A DNA stretch of 64,000 nucleotides from Corynebacterium kalidii (GCF_022869005.1 NZ_JALIEA010000017.1:372001-436000); one strand, 5' to 3'. Counted from the stretch's first letter, positions 18,439 through 33,000 are shown. Notes: generated by a model from the letters alone, not told the origin. Numbers and translations are program-made.

Positions 18439-19230
18439 TCAGTAGTAACCGCCCTGGCGGAAGTCCCAGGAGTTGAACTGCTCGGCGAGGATCAGCACGA
18501 TCTCGTCGTTGTAGATGCCCTTCCGGATCAGGGTGGGGCAGGGGGTGACGCCGCGCTCGCCGTGCTGCTCGGGGACGAGGGTGCCGTCGTCGTCGACCAT
18601 GGAGACCATCACGCCCTGCTCGTACCGGGTGTCGATGGTCTTGTCCGGCTGGATCGAGGCGACGTAGTCGTTGCCCTCGATGATCAGGTCGGCTTCGCCG
18701 GCGATCTCCTCGCCGATGCCCTCGATCAGGCCACGGTTGCCCTGGCCGGACGGGTTCGCCGACGAGGCGAACACCAGACGGCGGTCCTTCTCCCACAGCT
18801 CGCGGGCGATGTTCTCGCCGGGGGTGCCGAACTTCAGCACGAAGCAGCTGGTGTTCCGGGTGTCGGAGGCCAGCTCGCCGGCACCTTCGGGCATGTACTT
18901 CTCCTGGGCACCGTCCTTCCAGGGCAGGATGCAGCCCATGAGGATGTCGCGGTCGACGCAGGTCTGGTAGAACTTCTCGATCTCCGGGGTCAGCTGGGCG
19001 AGCTCACGGAGCTGCTCCATGGAGCCGCACAGCACCACGCCGGGCTTGTTGCGCTTACGGTGCTTGACAGCGAACTTGCGCTCCAGGCCCTCGCGGTCGG
19101 TGGTGGCGATGATGTAGCCGACCTTGGTGGGGGTGACGACGATATGTCCCGGGGTGCGGAGCAGGTCGACGGCTTCCTGCTGCAATCCACCGTTCCACTG
19201 GACCTGGCGGGAGGTCTCGTTCTCTGCCAT
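18439..19230 (-). CDS. Sua5/YciO/YrdC family protein
   Basis: YrdC-fold protein of 263 residues. The fold binds nucleotide and RNA; the catalytic members make threonylcarbamoyl-adenylate for tRNA t6A. Recognisable parts are IVVTPTKVGYIIATTDREGL near the start, KHRKRNKPGVVLC, and VFASSANPSGQGNRG (the SxANxSG signature). The KxR..K pattern and SAN motif fit YciO/Sua5, but an unusual C-terminal half and the absence of a full Sua5 domain make true t6A synthase activity uncertain. ATG 19230 has an AGAGAGGA ribosome site. It has its own promoter and a roughly 90-nt leader with repeats. Confidence 0.82.
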   Translation of the reverse strand: MAENETSRQVQWNGGLQQEAVDLLRTPGHIVVTPTKVGYIIATTDREGLERKFAVKHRKRNKPGVVLCGSMEQLRELAQLTPEIEKFYQTCVDRDILMGCILPWKDGAQEKYMPEGAGELASDTRNTSCFVLKFGTPGENIARELWEKDRRLVFASSANPSGQGNRGLIEGIGEEIAGEADLIIEGNDYVASIQPDKTIDTRYEQGVMVSMVDDDGTLVPEQHGERGVTPCPTLIRKGIYNDEIVLILAEQFNSWDFRQGGYY

Positions 19231-19269
19231 GTGTTCCTCTCTGAAATCCTGCTGGTGTTCGGTCTGGCA

Positions 19270-19334
19270 GTGTCTCACTCTGCCACGCTGTGTCTCACTG
19301 GTCGGGAGACTCAGTCTCACAGTCTGGCATTGTA
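19270..19334 (-). promoter_or_regulatory. Promoter and repeat-bearing leader of the Sua5-like gene
   Basis: A consensus -10 TACAAT lies on the minus strand (19329-19334). Downstream, within the predicted leader, the 10-mer GTGTCTCACT (plus-strand reading) occurs at 19270-19279 and 19290-19299, exactly 20 bp apart, with a further TCTCAC at 19315-19320. The spacing of about two helical turns suggests protein binding to DNA. Confidence 0.5.
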
Positions 19335-19379
19335 GTGTACGTCAGCCCGGAGTGCGGAACCAGGGGGTACCGGCCCGGA

Positions 19380-20354
19380 TCAGTCCATTCCCGCCGGGCG
19401 CGCCACGAACACGCTGGCCGCCCGGCGGCCCTTCTCCTCGATGAGGGCGACGGCCCGGCCGTCCGGGGTCACGGCGGCGTGGACGCCCCGGGCGCCGACG
19501 GGGGAGAGCCACTTTCCCAGCGACAGTGCGTCCCCGTCCTCCGTGGAGACCTCCCGCACCGGGAAGCACGTGGTCATGGCCTTGTCCAGCGACATCGTCA
19601 GCGACGGCGCGGCGTCGGTGTCGTCGCGGACGGCGGACAGCTCGTCGAGGGTCCGCGCGTCCGCGACGTCGAACGGGCCGGCACTGGTACGGCGCAGCGC
19701 GGTGAGGTGGCCACCGACGCCGAGTTCCTCGCCGACGTCCCGGGCGATGGAGCGGATGTAGGTGCCGGACGAGCAGTGCACGCTGATGTCGGCCTCGACC
19801 ACCGGCCCCCGACCCCCGGTGCCAGCCGTGTCCCCGGTCGCCAGGTGGACATCGTGCACGGTGAGATCGTGGACCGTGACCGGACGCTCGGGAAGGACGA
19901 CGTCCACGCCCTCGCGGACCAGCTCGTGCGCCCGGCGCCCGTTCACCTTGATCGAGCTGACGCTGCTGGGCCGCTGCATGATCTCGCCACGTTGGGCGGC
20001 GAAGGCACGGTGGACCCGGTCGGCGGTCAGGGCCGCCAGGTCGTCCGGGGTGGCCTGCGAGAGCACCTCGCCCTCCATGTCGTCGGTCACCGTGGCTGCG
20101 CCGAACCGCACGGTGGCGTCGTAGCGCTTGTCGTGGGTGACCACGTGGGCGAGGAATTTCGTGCCCCGTTCGACGCCCACCACGAGCACGCCGGTGGCCA
20201 TCGGGTCCAGCGTCCCGGAGTGACCGACCCGACGGGTCCCGAAGATGCGCCGACACCGGGAGACCACGTCGTGACTGGTCATTCCGGCGGGCTTGTCGAC
20301 AACCACGAGGCCGGAGCGGGAGATGATCCCGCCGGCAGATTCTCTTCCAGACAT
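19380..20354 (-). CDS. truB: tRNA pseudouridine(55) synthase TruB
   Basis: Makes the universal pseudouridine 55 in the tRNA T-loop. 324 residues open with SGLVVVDKPAGMTSHDVVSR, followed by GHSGTLDPMATGVL, which holds the catalytic Asp; the GTYIRSIARDVGEELG block comes later. The C-terminal PUA-like region is slightly longer than in E. coli. ATG 20354 is 7 nt after TAGACT (20362-20367, complement), so the message is probably leaderless. The gene diverges from ribF. Confidence 0.96.
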   Translation of the reverse strand: MSGRESAGGIISRSGLVVVDKPAGMTSHDVVSRCRRIFGTRRVGHSGTLDPMATGVLVVGVERGTKFLAHVVTHDKRYDATVRFGAATVTDDMEGEVLSQATPDDLAALTADRVHRAFAAQRGEIMQRPSSVSSIKVNGRRAHELVREGVDVVLPERPVTVHDLTVHDVHLATGDTAGTGGRGPVVEADISVHCSSGTYIRSIARDVGEELGVGGHLTALRRTSAGPFDVADARTLDELSAVRDDTDAAPSLTMSLDKAMTTCFPVREVSTEDGDALSLGKWLSPVGARGVHAAVTPDGRAVALIEEKGRRAASVFVARPAGMD

Positions 20355-20361
20355 GGAGCAC

Positions 20362-20393
20362 AGTCTAGGTGGCGCCGGGAAGTGTCGTAGTGT
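20362..20393. promoter_or_regulatory. Divergent leaderless promoters truB/ribF
   Basis: TAGACT on the minus strand (20362-20367) serves truB and TAGTGT on the plus strand (20388-20393) serves ribF. Both are 7 nt from their start codons, in a 46-bp intergenic region. Confidence 0.65.
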
Positions 20394-20400
20394 GGTGTCC

Positions 20401-21399
20401 GTGGATATCTGGAACGGACTGGACGAGGTTCCCTCGGACCTCCAGGGCAGCGTGGTGACCATCGGCGTCTTCGACGGGGTGCACCGTGGACACCAGACAT
20501 TGATCAGGACAGCGGTCGACCGGGCCCGGGAGCTCGGCGTGTCCGCGCTGATGATGACCTTCGACCCTCACCCCACGGTGATCTTCCTGCCCAAGGAGGT
20601 TCCACCGCTGCTCGCCACGGTGGAACAGCGCGCGGTGAGTGCCGCGCGGTACGGCATCGACGGAATGGCCGTGGTCGCCTTCGACGACGAGATCATCTCC
20701 TGGAGTCCGGAGGAGTACTTCCGACGGGTCATCGTCGACCTGTTCAAGGCGAAGGTCGTCGTCGTGGGCGACAACTTCACCTTCGGCAACCAGGCCGCCG
20801 GCACCGCCGAGACGATGCGGGAACTGGGGGAGCGGTACGGAGTGGAGGTGGTCGTCCACGGGCTCCTGAGTGACGGCGACGGTGACGACGCGCACACCGT
20901 CTGCTCGTCCTGGATCCGCGGGCAGCTCTCCCGTGGGGACGTCGCCGCGGCCGCCGGGGCCCTCGGGCGTAACTTCACGGTGCGCGGAGTCGTCACCCGC
21001 GGCGCCGGACGTGGCGGCGCGGCCCTGGGGTTCCCGACGGCGAACCTGTACTTCCCGGACAGCCAGGCGTTGCCTGCCGACGGCGTCTACGCAGGTGACC
21101 TCCGGATCCTGCCGACGCACAAGGACCCCGCCGGGGCCCTCGTGGGGGACATGCCGGTCGACGTCCACCTCCCCGCGGCGATCTCGGTGGGCACCAACCC
21201 CACCTTCGGTGACGAGACCCGCAGCGTGGAGGCCTTCGTCCTGGACCACGACGCCGACCTCTACGGGCGTAAGGTGACCGTGAGTTTCGTCGACCACATC
21301 CGCGGGATGGAGACCTACGACGGACTCGACGACCTCGTCGAGGCCATCGGCAAGGACGTCGCGGCGACCCGGAGGTTGGTCCCGCGCGAGCGGGGATGA
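20401..21399 (+). CDS. ribF: Bifunctional riboflavin kinase/FAD synthetase
   Basis: Phosphorylates riboflavin to FMN, then adenylylates it to FAD. 332 residues: the N-terminal nucleotidyl transferase domain has GVFDGVHRGHQTLI (near residue 24) and a WIRGQLSRGDVAAA segment; the C-terminal riboflavin kinase domain has GFPTANLYFP and ADGVYAG. GTG 20401 is chosen because TAGTGT ends 7 nt upstream; in-frame GTGs at 20392 and 20395 fall in the promoter itself. Confidence 0.96.
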   Translation: MDIWNGLDEVPSDLQGSVVTIGVFDGVHRGHQTLIRTAVDRARELGVSALMMTFDPHPTVIFLPKEVPPLLATVEQRAVSAARYGIDGMAVVAFDDEIISWSPEEYFRRVIVDLFKAKVVVVGDNFTFGNQAAGTAETMRELGERYGVEVVVHGLLSDGDGDDAHTVCSSWIRGQLSRGDVAAAAGALGRNFTVRGVVTRGAGRGGAALGFPTANLYFPDSQALPADGVYAGDLRILPTHKDPAGALVGDMPVDVHLPAAISVGTNPTFGDETRSVEAFVLDHDADLYGRKVTVSFVDHIRGMETYDGLDDLVEAIGKDVAATRRLVPRERG

Positions 21400-21405
21400 T
21401 AGTGT
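21400..21405 (+). promoter_or_regulatory. rpsO promoter candidate (TAGTGT)
   Basis: TAGTGT begins one base after the ribF stop. A second hexamer, TAGCGT, lies near 21461. Either gives an untranslated rpsO leader (about 97 or 36 nt), the usual site of S15 autoregulation. Confidence 0.4.
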
Positions 21406-21509
21406 CATCCGGTCTGTGACTGTGGTTCGCGGTAGTCACAACGGCGGTCGCCTCCGGGCGTAGCGTCCCCCTCTTTCGCGCGGACTGAAACAACCATCAG
21501 GAGACTGAC

Positions 21510-21779
21510 ATGGCTCTGACCAAGGACCAGAAGGCCGAGACCCTCAAGGAGTTCGGCGTCCACGAGACCGACACCGGTTCGCCGGAGGCGCAGATCGCGC
21601 TGATGACGGTGCGCATCCGTCAGCTGACGGAGCACCTGAAGTTCCACAAGCACGACCACCACTCCCGCCGCGGCCTGCTGCTGCTGGTCGGTCGTCGCAA
21701 GCGTCTGCTGAAGTACCTCCAGGAGAACAACGTCGAGCGTTACCGTTCCCTGATCGAGCGCCTGGGACTGCGCCGCTAG
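21510..21779 (+). CDS. rpsO: 30S ribosomal protein S15
   Basis: Primary 16S rRNA-binding protein of the platform, 89 residues, the standard length. Signatures are [35 protein letters not shown] and the LIERLGLRR end. ATG has a CAGGAG ribosome site 7 nt upstream. A strong terminator follows, separating it from pnp. Confidence 0.98.
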   Translation: MALTKDQKAETLKEFGVHETDTGSPEAQIALMTVRIRQLTEHLKFHKHDHHSRRGLLLLVGRRKRLLKYLQENNVERYRSLIERLGLRR

Positions 21780-21806
21780 GCACACGACCCTGCCGCGCCG
21801 GCACCG

Positions 21807-21841
21807 ACCCCGCCCACCGTCACCGACGGTGGGCGGGGTTT
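21807..21841 (+). terminator. Rho-independent terminator of rpsO
   Basis: A perfect 15-bp stem (21807-21821 with 21825-21839, loop acc) followed by TTTCG, 27 nt after the rpsO stop. Confidence 0.85.
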
Positions 21842-21882
21842 CGCGTATGCACCGGGGGAGTGGCGGTGGTCGTGTCGTGGTG

Positions 21883-21888
21883 TAGGAT
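21883..21888 (+). promoter_or_regulatory. pnp promoter (-10 TAGGAT)
   Basis: TAGGAT, 99 nt before the pnp GTG. The leader of about 92 nt contains a short GCCGG/CCGGC inverted repeat near 21931-21949. Confidence 0.5.
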
Positions 21889-21987
21889 GATCTGCGGTAA
21901 TTGTCCAGAACATGAGAATCCGCACCCGAGGCCGGCACCGATGACCGGCACAGGGAAAGAAAAGACGCAGAAGGTATACACATCACC

Positions 21988-25334
<3,347 letters not shown>

Positions 25335-25342
25335 TTCCGCCG

Positions 25343-26101
25343 ATGCCCACCACCTCGGAATTCTCCGCCAGGCTGATCTCGCAGACCACGTTCATCCCCC
25401 CGGAGGACGTCCCCTGGGAGCCGTCCCCGGCGGGCGGGGACGCCTCGAACCTCGTCGAGTTCGCCGGTCGTGCGTGTTACGAGACGTGGGACCGTCCGAA
25501 CCCGCATACCGCGGAGAACGACGCCTACGTCCGGCACATCCTCGACGTCGGTCACCTGAGCCTGCTGGAGCACGCCTCCGCGGGGGTGTACCTGCGTGGG
25601 GTGTCCCGCTCGTGCGCACACGAGATCATGCGGCACCGGCACTTCTCCTTCAGCCAGCTGTCCCAGCGCTACGTCCCCGCGGAGCAGTCGGAGGTGGTGG
25701 TGCCCGACGCCGTCGCCGCCGACCCGGAGATCGCCGAACTCCTGCTCCACGCCACCGACGTCGCACGGGACGCCTATGAGGAACTCCTGGAGGCGATCGA
25801 GGCACGGACCACCGGCGAGTCCAACTCCGTGCTGCGGGCGAAGCAGGCCCGCCAGGCGGCACGCGCGGTACTGCCGAACGCGACCGAGACCCGCTTCGTG
25901 ATGACCGGGAACATGCGTTCCTGGCGTCATTTCATCGGCATGCGTGCCGCAGAGCACGCCGACCCGGAGATCCGGCGGGTCGCGGTGCGGTGTCTCGGGC
26001 TGCTCCGGGGGGTCAGTCCGGAGATCTTCGACGATTTCACGATCACCGAACTTCGGGACGGCAGCCTGATGGCGACCAGCCCTTACGTCGCCGACATCTG
26101 A
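25343..26101 (+). CDS. thyX: FAD-dependent thymidylate synthase ThyX
   Basis: Methylates dUMP to dTMP with methylene-tetrahydrofolate and reduced FAD, regenerating tetrahydrofolate, unlike ThyA. 252 residues with the ThyX signature RHRHFSFSQLSQRY near residue 96 and a C-terminal NMRSWRHFIGMR block that contributes to dUMP/FAD binding. It starts 8 nt after dapB. Lying between dapB and dapA is the usual actinobacterial arrangement. Confidence 0.96.
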   Translation: MPTTSEFSARLISQTTFIPPEDVPWEPSPAGGDASNLVEFAGRACYETWDRPNPHTAENDAYVRHILDVGHLSLLEHASAGVYLRGVSRSCAHEIMRHRHFSFSQLSQRYVPAEQSEVVVPDAVAADPEIAELLLHATDVARDAYEELLEAIEARTTGESNSVLRAKQARQAARAVLPNATETRFVMTGNMRSWRHFIGMRAAEHADPEIRRVAVRCLGLLRGVSPEIFDDFTITELRDGSLMATSPYVADI

Positions 26102-27070
<969 letters not shown>

Positions 27071-27077
27071 GGACACT

Positions 27078-29264
27078 ATGACTGAGAACCGTTCCCGGGC
27101 ACGCAAGGTGACCCGGAAGGCAGCTCCGCCGAGCGCTGACACCAGTGCCGCGGACGTGACCGCCACCTTCAACGACGGCGGCCAGGCGGCCGCCGCCGAT
27201 GCGCAGACCACCGACACCACCGCGTCGTCGTCCGACGCCGGCTCGTCGGACACCGACAGGAACTCCGGCAACGGTGCCGGAGGCAACCGCTCGCGCTCGC
27301 GCCGTTCACGCGGCCGGGGCAACGGCGGCAGCGGCAACAACGGCAACAACAACGGCGGCGGCAACAACGGCTCCGCCAACGGCGGCAACAACCGTGGCCG
27401 TGGTGGCCGGGGCCAGGGCGGCCAGAACAACCAGGGTAACCAGGGCGGTGGCAACCGTGGCCGTGGGAACCGCAACAACCAGGGCGGCGACCGCCGTCGC
27501 AACGCCGTGCAGACGATGCAGGGCGCGGACCTGACCCAGCGGCTGCCGAAGCCGCCGAAGGCGCCGAAGGACGGCCTGCGGATCATCGCCCTGGGCGGTA
27601 TCTCCGAGATCGGCCGCAACATGACCGTCTTCGAGTACCACAACCGCATCATCATCATCGACTGCGGTGTGCTGTTCCCCTCGTCGGGTGAGCCGGGCGT
27701 GGACCTGATCCTGCCGGACTTCTCCTACCTCGACGACAAGTGGGACCGGGTCGAGGCCCTGGTCGTCACCCACGGTCACGAGGACCACATCGGCGCGATC
27801 CCGTGGATGCTGAAGCAGCGTGCGGACATCCCGATCATCGGTTCCCGCTTCACCTGTGCGCTGATCGCCGCGAAGTGCCAGGAGCACCGTCTGCGCCCGA
27901 AGCTGATCGAGGTCGACGACACCTCCCACGAGAGCCGCGGCCCGTTCGACATCCGCTTCTTCAACGTCGGCCACTCCATCCCGGAGTGCCTCGGTGTCGC
28001 ACTGAAGACCGGTGCGGGACTGGTCGTCCACACCGGCGACGTGAAGCTGGACCAGACGCCCGCGGACGGTCGTCCGACCGACCTGCCGGCGCTGTCGCGC
28101 TTCGGCGACGAGGGCATCGACCTGTTCCTCTGCGACTCCACGAACGCCACCACGCCGGGGGTCTCGCCCTCGGAGGCGGCGATCGGCCCGAACCTGCGCC
28201 GCATCGTCACCGAGGCGAAGCAGCGCGTCATCATCGCCTCCTTCGCCTCCAACGTCGCCCGCGTGCAGATGGCCGTCGACGCGGCCGTGGCCGCCGGGCG
28301 CAAGGTCGCCTTCAACGGGCGGTCGATGATCCGCAACATGGAGATCGCCGAGCGTCTCGGTCTGCTGACCGCGCCGCGCGGCACCATCGTCACCATGGAC
28401 GAGGCCAGCCGGATGGCACCGCACAAGGTCGTGCTGATCACCACCGGTACCCAGGGTGAGCCGATGGCGGCCCTGTCCCGGATGGCGCGGCGCGAGCACC
28501 GCCAGATCACCGTCCGACCGGGCGACCTGATCGTCCTGTCGTCCTCGCTGGTGCCGGGTAACGAAGAGGCGGTGTTCGGGGTCATCAACATGCTGTCCCA
28601 GATCGGCGCCGAGGTCATCACCGGCAAGGACGCCATGGTGCACACCTCCGGCCACGGCTACTCCGGCGAGCTGCTGTTCCTCTACAACGCCGCCCGTCCG
28701 CGCAACGCGATGCCCGTGCACGGCGAGTGGCGCCACCTGCGTGCCAACCGCGAACTGGCGATCTCCACCGGCGTGGCACGTGACCACACGGTGCTGGCGC
28801 AGAACGGTGTCGTCGTCGACCTCGTCAACGGCCACGCCTCGGTTGTCGGGCAGATCCCGGTCGGCAACCTGTACGTCGACGGCGTCACCATGGGCGACGT
28901 CGGAGCCGAGGAGCTCGAGGACCGTACCGCGATGTCCGAGGGCGGCCTGATCTCGGTGACGGTCGTCATCGACAACCGCACGGGTCGACCGCTCGAGGAC
29001 CCGCAGGTCCAGGCGCGTGGCTTCTCGGACTCCTCGAAGGACATGATGCGGCAGGTCGCGGAGCTGGTCGACAACGTGATGCTCGACCTCTCCGGCCAGG
29101 GCGAGAACGACCCCTACCGGATGGCGCAGACGCTGCGCCGCAAGGTCGGTAAGTTCGTCAAGGACAAGTGGAAGCGCGAGCCGTTCATCGTGCCCACCGT
29201 GGTCCCGATGACCAGCGAGATCGTCGAGGAGCTCGACCCGGAGGATCACGTGCCGTCCCTGTAG
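27078..29264 (+). CDS. rnj: Ribonuclease J with disordered Gly/Asn/Arg-rich N-terminus
   Basis: Metallo-beta-lactamase/beta-CASP ribonuclease with endo- and 5'-3' exonuclease activity in mRNA decay and rRNA maturation. 728 residues. Residues 1-160 are disordered and rich in NGG, RGRGG and GNQGG repeats. The catalytic core starts at LRIIALGGISEIGRNMTVFE, with the zinc motif THGHEDHIG near residue 231, VGHSIPE, HTGDVK and a late HTSGHGYSGE. The extension is a known feature of corynebacterial RNase J. It lies in the conserved dapA-rnj-ftsK string. Confidence 0.95.
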   Translation: MTENRSRARKVTRKAAPPSADTSAADVTATFNDGGQAAAADAQTTDTTASSSDAGSSDTDRNSGNGAGGNRSRSRRSRGRGNGGSGNNGNNNGGGNNGSANGGNNRGRGGRGQGGQNNQGNQGGGNRGRGNRNNQGGDRRRNAVQTMQGADLTQRLPKPPKAPKDGLRIIALGGISEIGRNMTVFEYHNRIIIIDCGVLFPSSGEPGVDLILPDFSYLDDKWDRVEALVVTHGHEDHIGAIPWMLKQRADIPIIGSRFTCALIAAKCQEHRLRPKLIEVDDTSHESRGPFDIRFFNVGHSIPECLGVALKTGAGLVVHTGDVKLDQTPADGRPTDLPALSRFGDEGIDLFLCDSTNATTPGVSPSEAAIGPNLRRIVTEAKQRVIIASFASNVARVQMAVDAAVAAGRKVAFNGRSMIRNMEIAERLGLLTAPRGTIVTMDEASRMAPHKVVLITTGTQGEPMAALSRMARREHRQITVRPGDLIVLSSSLVPGNEEAVFGVINMLSQIGAEVITGKDAMVHTSGHGYSGELLFLYNAARPRNAMPVHGEWRHLRANRELAISTGVARDHTVLAQNGVVVDLVNGHASVVGQIPVGNLYVDGVTMGDVGAEELEDRTAMSEGGLISVTVVIDNRTGRPLEDPQVQARGFSDSSKDMMRQVAELVDNVMLDLSGQGENDPYRMAQTLRRKVGKFVKDKWKREPFIVPTVVPMTSEIVEELDPEDHVPSL

Positions 29265-29321
29265 GGCGCACCGTTCGATCCCCGAGACGGTCCGTCGGAT
29301 GTCGGCGTAGCATCGGGAGGC

Positions 29322-29936
29322 ATGACAGTCTCCCACGATGAACGCCAGGCACTGGCGGACCTTCTGTTGTCCCTGGGGCCGGACGCGCCGACCCTGTGCG
29401 AGGGGTGGACGACCCGTGACATGGCCGTCCACCTGGTCCTGCGGGAGTACCGTCCGGACGCGATGGCCGGGATGTTCCTGCCGCCGCTCGGTGGGCACCT
29501 GGATACCCTGACCCGGCGGTACCGGGAACGGGACTACGCCGAGCTCGTGGAGCTCTACCGTGCCGGTCCGCCGGTCTGGAACCCGATGCGGCTCGGCGAC
29601 CGGTTCATCAACCTCGGCGAGAACGTCGTGCACCACGAGGACGTCCGACGTGGGGGAGGGGAGTGGAGCCCACGCGACCTGCCGCGGCACATGAGGGACA
29701 CCCTGTGGGCCGCGGTCCGGCAGATCGCCCGCGGCCTGATCCGTGGTTCCGGGGTCGCCGTCACACTGGTCCGGACCGACGGGGCGGGCGAATCGGTGAC
29801 GGTGGGGAAGGGCACTCCCGGGGTGACCGTGACCGGGGAGGCCTGCGAACTGCTCCTGTGGATTTACGGGAGAATCAAGGACTGTGACGTGACCGTGGAG
29901 GGCGACGAGGACGCCGTCCGGCGGATCAGCCTCTGA
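29322..29936 (+). CDS. TIGR03085 family metal-binding protein (DinB/maleylpyruvate isomerase-like)
   Basis: 204-residue member of an actinobacterial family with the DinB-like four-helix fold. The start ERQALADLLLSLGPDAPTLC then EGWTTRDMAVHLVLRE matches the mycothiol-dependent isomerase N-terminal pattern, and GENVVHHEDVRR supplies His ligands. A mycothiol-linked reaction is plausible from the family, but the substrate is unknown. ATG 29322 has both a GGGAGG ribosome site and TAGCAT 8 nt upstream, so leadered or leaderless starts are both possible. It lies between rnj and ftsK. Confidence 0.85.
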   Translation: MTVSHDERQALADLLLSLGPDAPTLCEGWTTRDMAVHLVLREYRPDAMAGMFLPPLGGHLDTLTRRYRERDYAELVELYRAGPPVWNPMRLGDRFINLGENVVHHEDVRRGGGEWSPRDLPRHMRDTLWAAVRQIARGLIRGSGVAVTLVRTDGAGESVTVGKGTPGVTVTGEACELLLWIYGRIKDCDVTVEGDEDAVRRISL

Positions 29937-29953
29937 CCGACGGTGTTGTGCGT

Positions 29954-29967
29954 GTCACTGGTGTGAC
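29954..29967. promoter_or_regulatory. GTCAC-N4-GTGAC dyad before ftsK
   Basis: An inverted repeat 49 bp before the ftsK start, in a 79-bp gap that also holds the ftsK -10. It could be an operator or a weak hairpin. Confidence 0.3.
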
Positions 29968-30015
29968 GCGTGTTGCGACTGTTAATGGTGGTGTTCTCGG
30001 GCTAAACTGGCGCGC

Positions 30016-33000
30016 ATGTCAACGACCAGTCGCACGCGTACCTCTCCCGGGACCACGTCCCGGCGCTCCACTGGGCGTTCCACCCGTCCCTCGGCAGGCT
30101 CGTCGACGAAATCGGCCGCAGCCACTGCCCGTACACGGCGGGCGCCCTCGTACGACACCACCGACTTCGAACGTACCGGCGGGGCTTTCGGTGCCGTCGG
30201 TTCCTCGGTGGGGTCGATGGTCGGGGGAATGTCGCGTGGACTGGGCGGCCTGGTGCGTAAGTTGTCCGTGAAGGTCCCCGACGCCCCCCATGCGGACGAG
30301 CCGGCGGCAGACCACGACACGCCGGACGAGCTGCCGACCACGGTCCTGGACCGTGCGAACGCCAGAAAGAAGAAGTCACGCGGGCAGTCGAAAGGAGCGG
30401 ACGCGGACGTGGACCAGCCGGGTACACCGGAGGACGGGGATCCGACGACAGAACACGAGGACACCGGCCAGGACGGCCGGGTGCGTGTGGGCGGTCACTC
30501 CGACGGCCCCGCCCTGGGTGCCCTCGCCCTGGCGCTGATCGTCGCCGGAACGTCCTGGTTCGGCGTCGGAGGCGCAGTCGGTGGCGGCATCGACTTCCTG
30601 CTGACCTACGTCATCGGTGCGGCGGCGCTGCTGGTACCGGTCCTGCTGGTCGGTGCCGCATGGGTGCTGATGGTGGGCGTGGAGACCACCCAACGTTCAC
30701 GGGTACGGCTCGGCATCGGTGTCGGCATTATCGTCCTCGCTGTGCTGGGGATCATCCACATCCTGGCCGGACAGCCCGGGACGGTCGAGAACCGCGCGGC
30801 GGCCGGCGGTATCGTCGGTCAGTTCGTCGGGACCCCGATGGCGGTGGGTTTCAGCGAGTACGTCGCTGTCCCGCTGCTGGTGATGGTGATCGTCTACGGC
30901 GGCCTGCAGCTGACCGGAATGACGGTCAAGCAGCTCGTCGGTGCCCTGGCCGGCTGGCTGGGGTACCGGGCCCGTGGGCACCGCGGCGGCGACGCCGACT
31001 ACGCCGGTGACGCAGGCTACGACGAGTACGACGAGTACGACGACTACGCGTCGGTGGACCGTGAGCTCGAGGATGCGGTACGGCATGACCGCGCGCCGCA
31101 GGCGACGTCGCGCAGCCGTCGCGGCGGGGCGGCGTCCGCGCGTGAGACGGGGCGCCGCCCGGTGCCCGGCACCGCCCGTCCCTCGCGGGCGGCGAGCCCG
31201 ATGGACAACTACCCGCTGGATCCGGGTGCCGACGACGAGGCCACCCTCGTCTTCCGTGGGAGCGGCGCCACGGTGTCTGCGGCGGACGCTGTGGACCACC
31301 CGGACGAGGTGGACGACGCCGACGGGCTCGACGCCCCGACCCTGGACGGTTCGGCGACCCCTGCACCGCGCGCCGCGAGCGCCCCCGTCCCGGCACGCCG
31401 CGCACGCCCGGCTGTGGACAAGGACACGTCCATCGACGACGACCTGTTCGCGTCGCCCGGCGCTGAGGCGGCCGCGGGGCCGGCGGTCCAGCCGACGCAG
31501 CGGATCCGTCCGACCCAGGCACCGCAGGGCGGACAGCAGGCGGAGGCGGCCCGTGACGGCGACGGGGAGACGACGGCGGCAGACGAGCGCGAGGAGATGC
31601 GGCGCCGCATCCTCGCCCGGTCCGGTCCGGCCGTCACCCCGGTGGCGGCTGCGGCGACCGCCGAGGCGACCCCCGGGTCGGAAGGCGGGGACGCCGGGGA
31701 CCACGACGGACCCGACAGTGCCGTCACCTCGGCGGAATACCTCCTGCCGTCCACGGAACTGCTCGTGCCCGGTGAGGCGGCGAAGACCCACAGTGCGGCC
31801 AACGACCGCATGATCGAGGCGATCACCGAGGTCTTCGAGGAATTCAAGATCGACGCGCAGGTCACCGGTTTCTCCCGGGGGCCGACGGTGACCCGGTACG
31901 AGATCGAACTGGGCCCGGGTGTGAAGGTCTCGAAGATCACCAACCTCCAGTCCAACCTCGCCTACGCCGCGGCCACCGACAACGTCCGTCTCCTCACGCC
32001 CATCCCCGGCAAGTCGGCGGTGGGCATCGAGGTGCCCAACATCGACCGTGAGATGGTGCGGCTCGGCGACGTCCTCACCGCCCCCAACGTCAGCGGCGAC
32101 GCCGACCCGATGCTCATCGGCCTAGGTAAGGACATCGAGGGGACGTTCGTGGCCCACTCGATCCAGAAGATGCCGCACCTGCTGGTCGCGGGTTCGACCG
32201 GCTCGGGTAAGTCCGCCTTCGTCAACTCCCTGCTCGTGTCATTGCTGACCCGCGCCACCCCGGAGGACGTGCGCCTGATCCTCATCGACCCGAAGATGGT
32301 GGAGCTGACCCCCTACGAGGGGATCCCGCACCTGGTCACGCCGATCATCACGCAGCCGAAGAAGGCGGCCGCAGCGCTGACCTGGCTGGTCGAGGAGATG
32401 GAGCAGCGGTACATGGACATGAAGTCCACCCGCGTGCGCCACATCAAGGACTTCAACCGCAAGGTGAAGTCCGGTGAGATCACCACCCCGGCGGGGTCGG
32501 AGCGCGAGTACCGTCCGTACCCGTACATCGTGTGCGTGGTCGACGAGCTCGCCGACCTGATGATGACCGCGCCCAAGGAGATCGAGGACGCGATCGTGCG
32601 CATCACCCAGAAGGCGCGTGCCGCGGGTATCCACCTGGTGCTCGCGACCCAGCGTCCGTCGGTGGACGTGGTCACCGGTCTGATCAAGACCAACGTCCCG
32701 TCCCGCCTGGCGTTCGCGACGTCCTCGCTGACCGACTCCCGGGTGATCCTCGACCAGGGTGGCGCCGAGAAGCTGATCGGCATGGGTGACGGGCTGTTCA
32801 TCCCGCAGGGCGCCGGTAAGCCGCTGCGTATGCAAGGCGCGTTCGTCACCGACGAGGAGGTCCAGGCCGTCGTCGACGCGGCCAAGGACCAGGCGGAGCC
32901 CGAGTACACCGACGGCGTCACCGAGGACAAGGCGGCCGAGTCGAAGAAGGACATCGACCCGGACATCGGCAACGACCTGGAGGATCTGCTGCAGGCGGTG

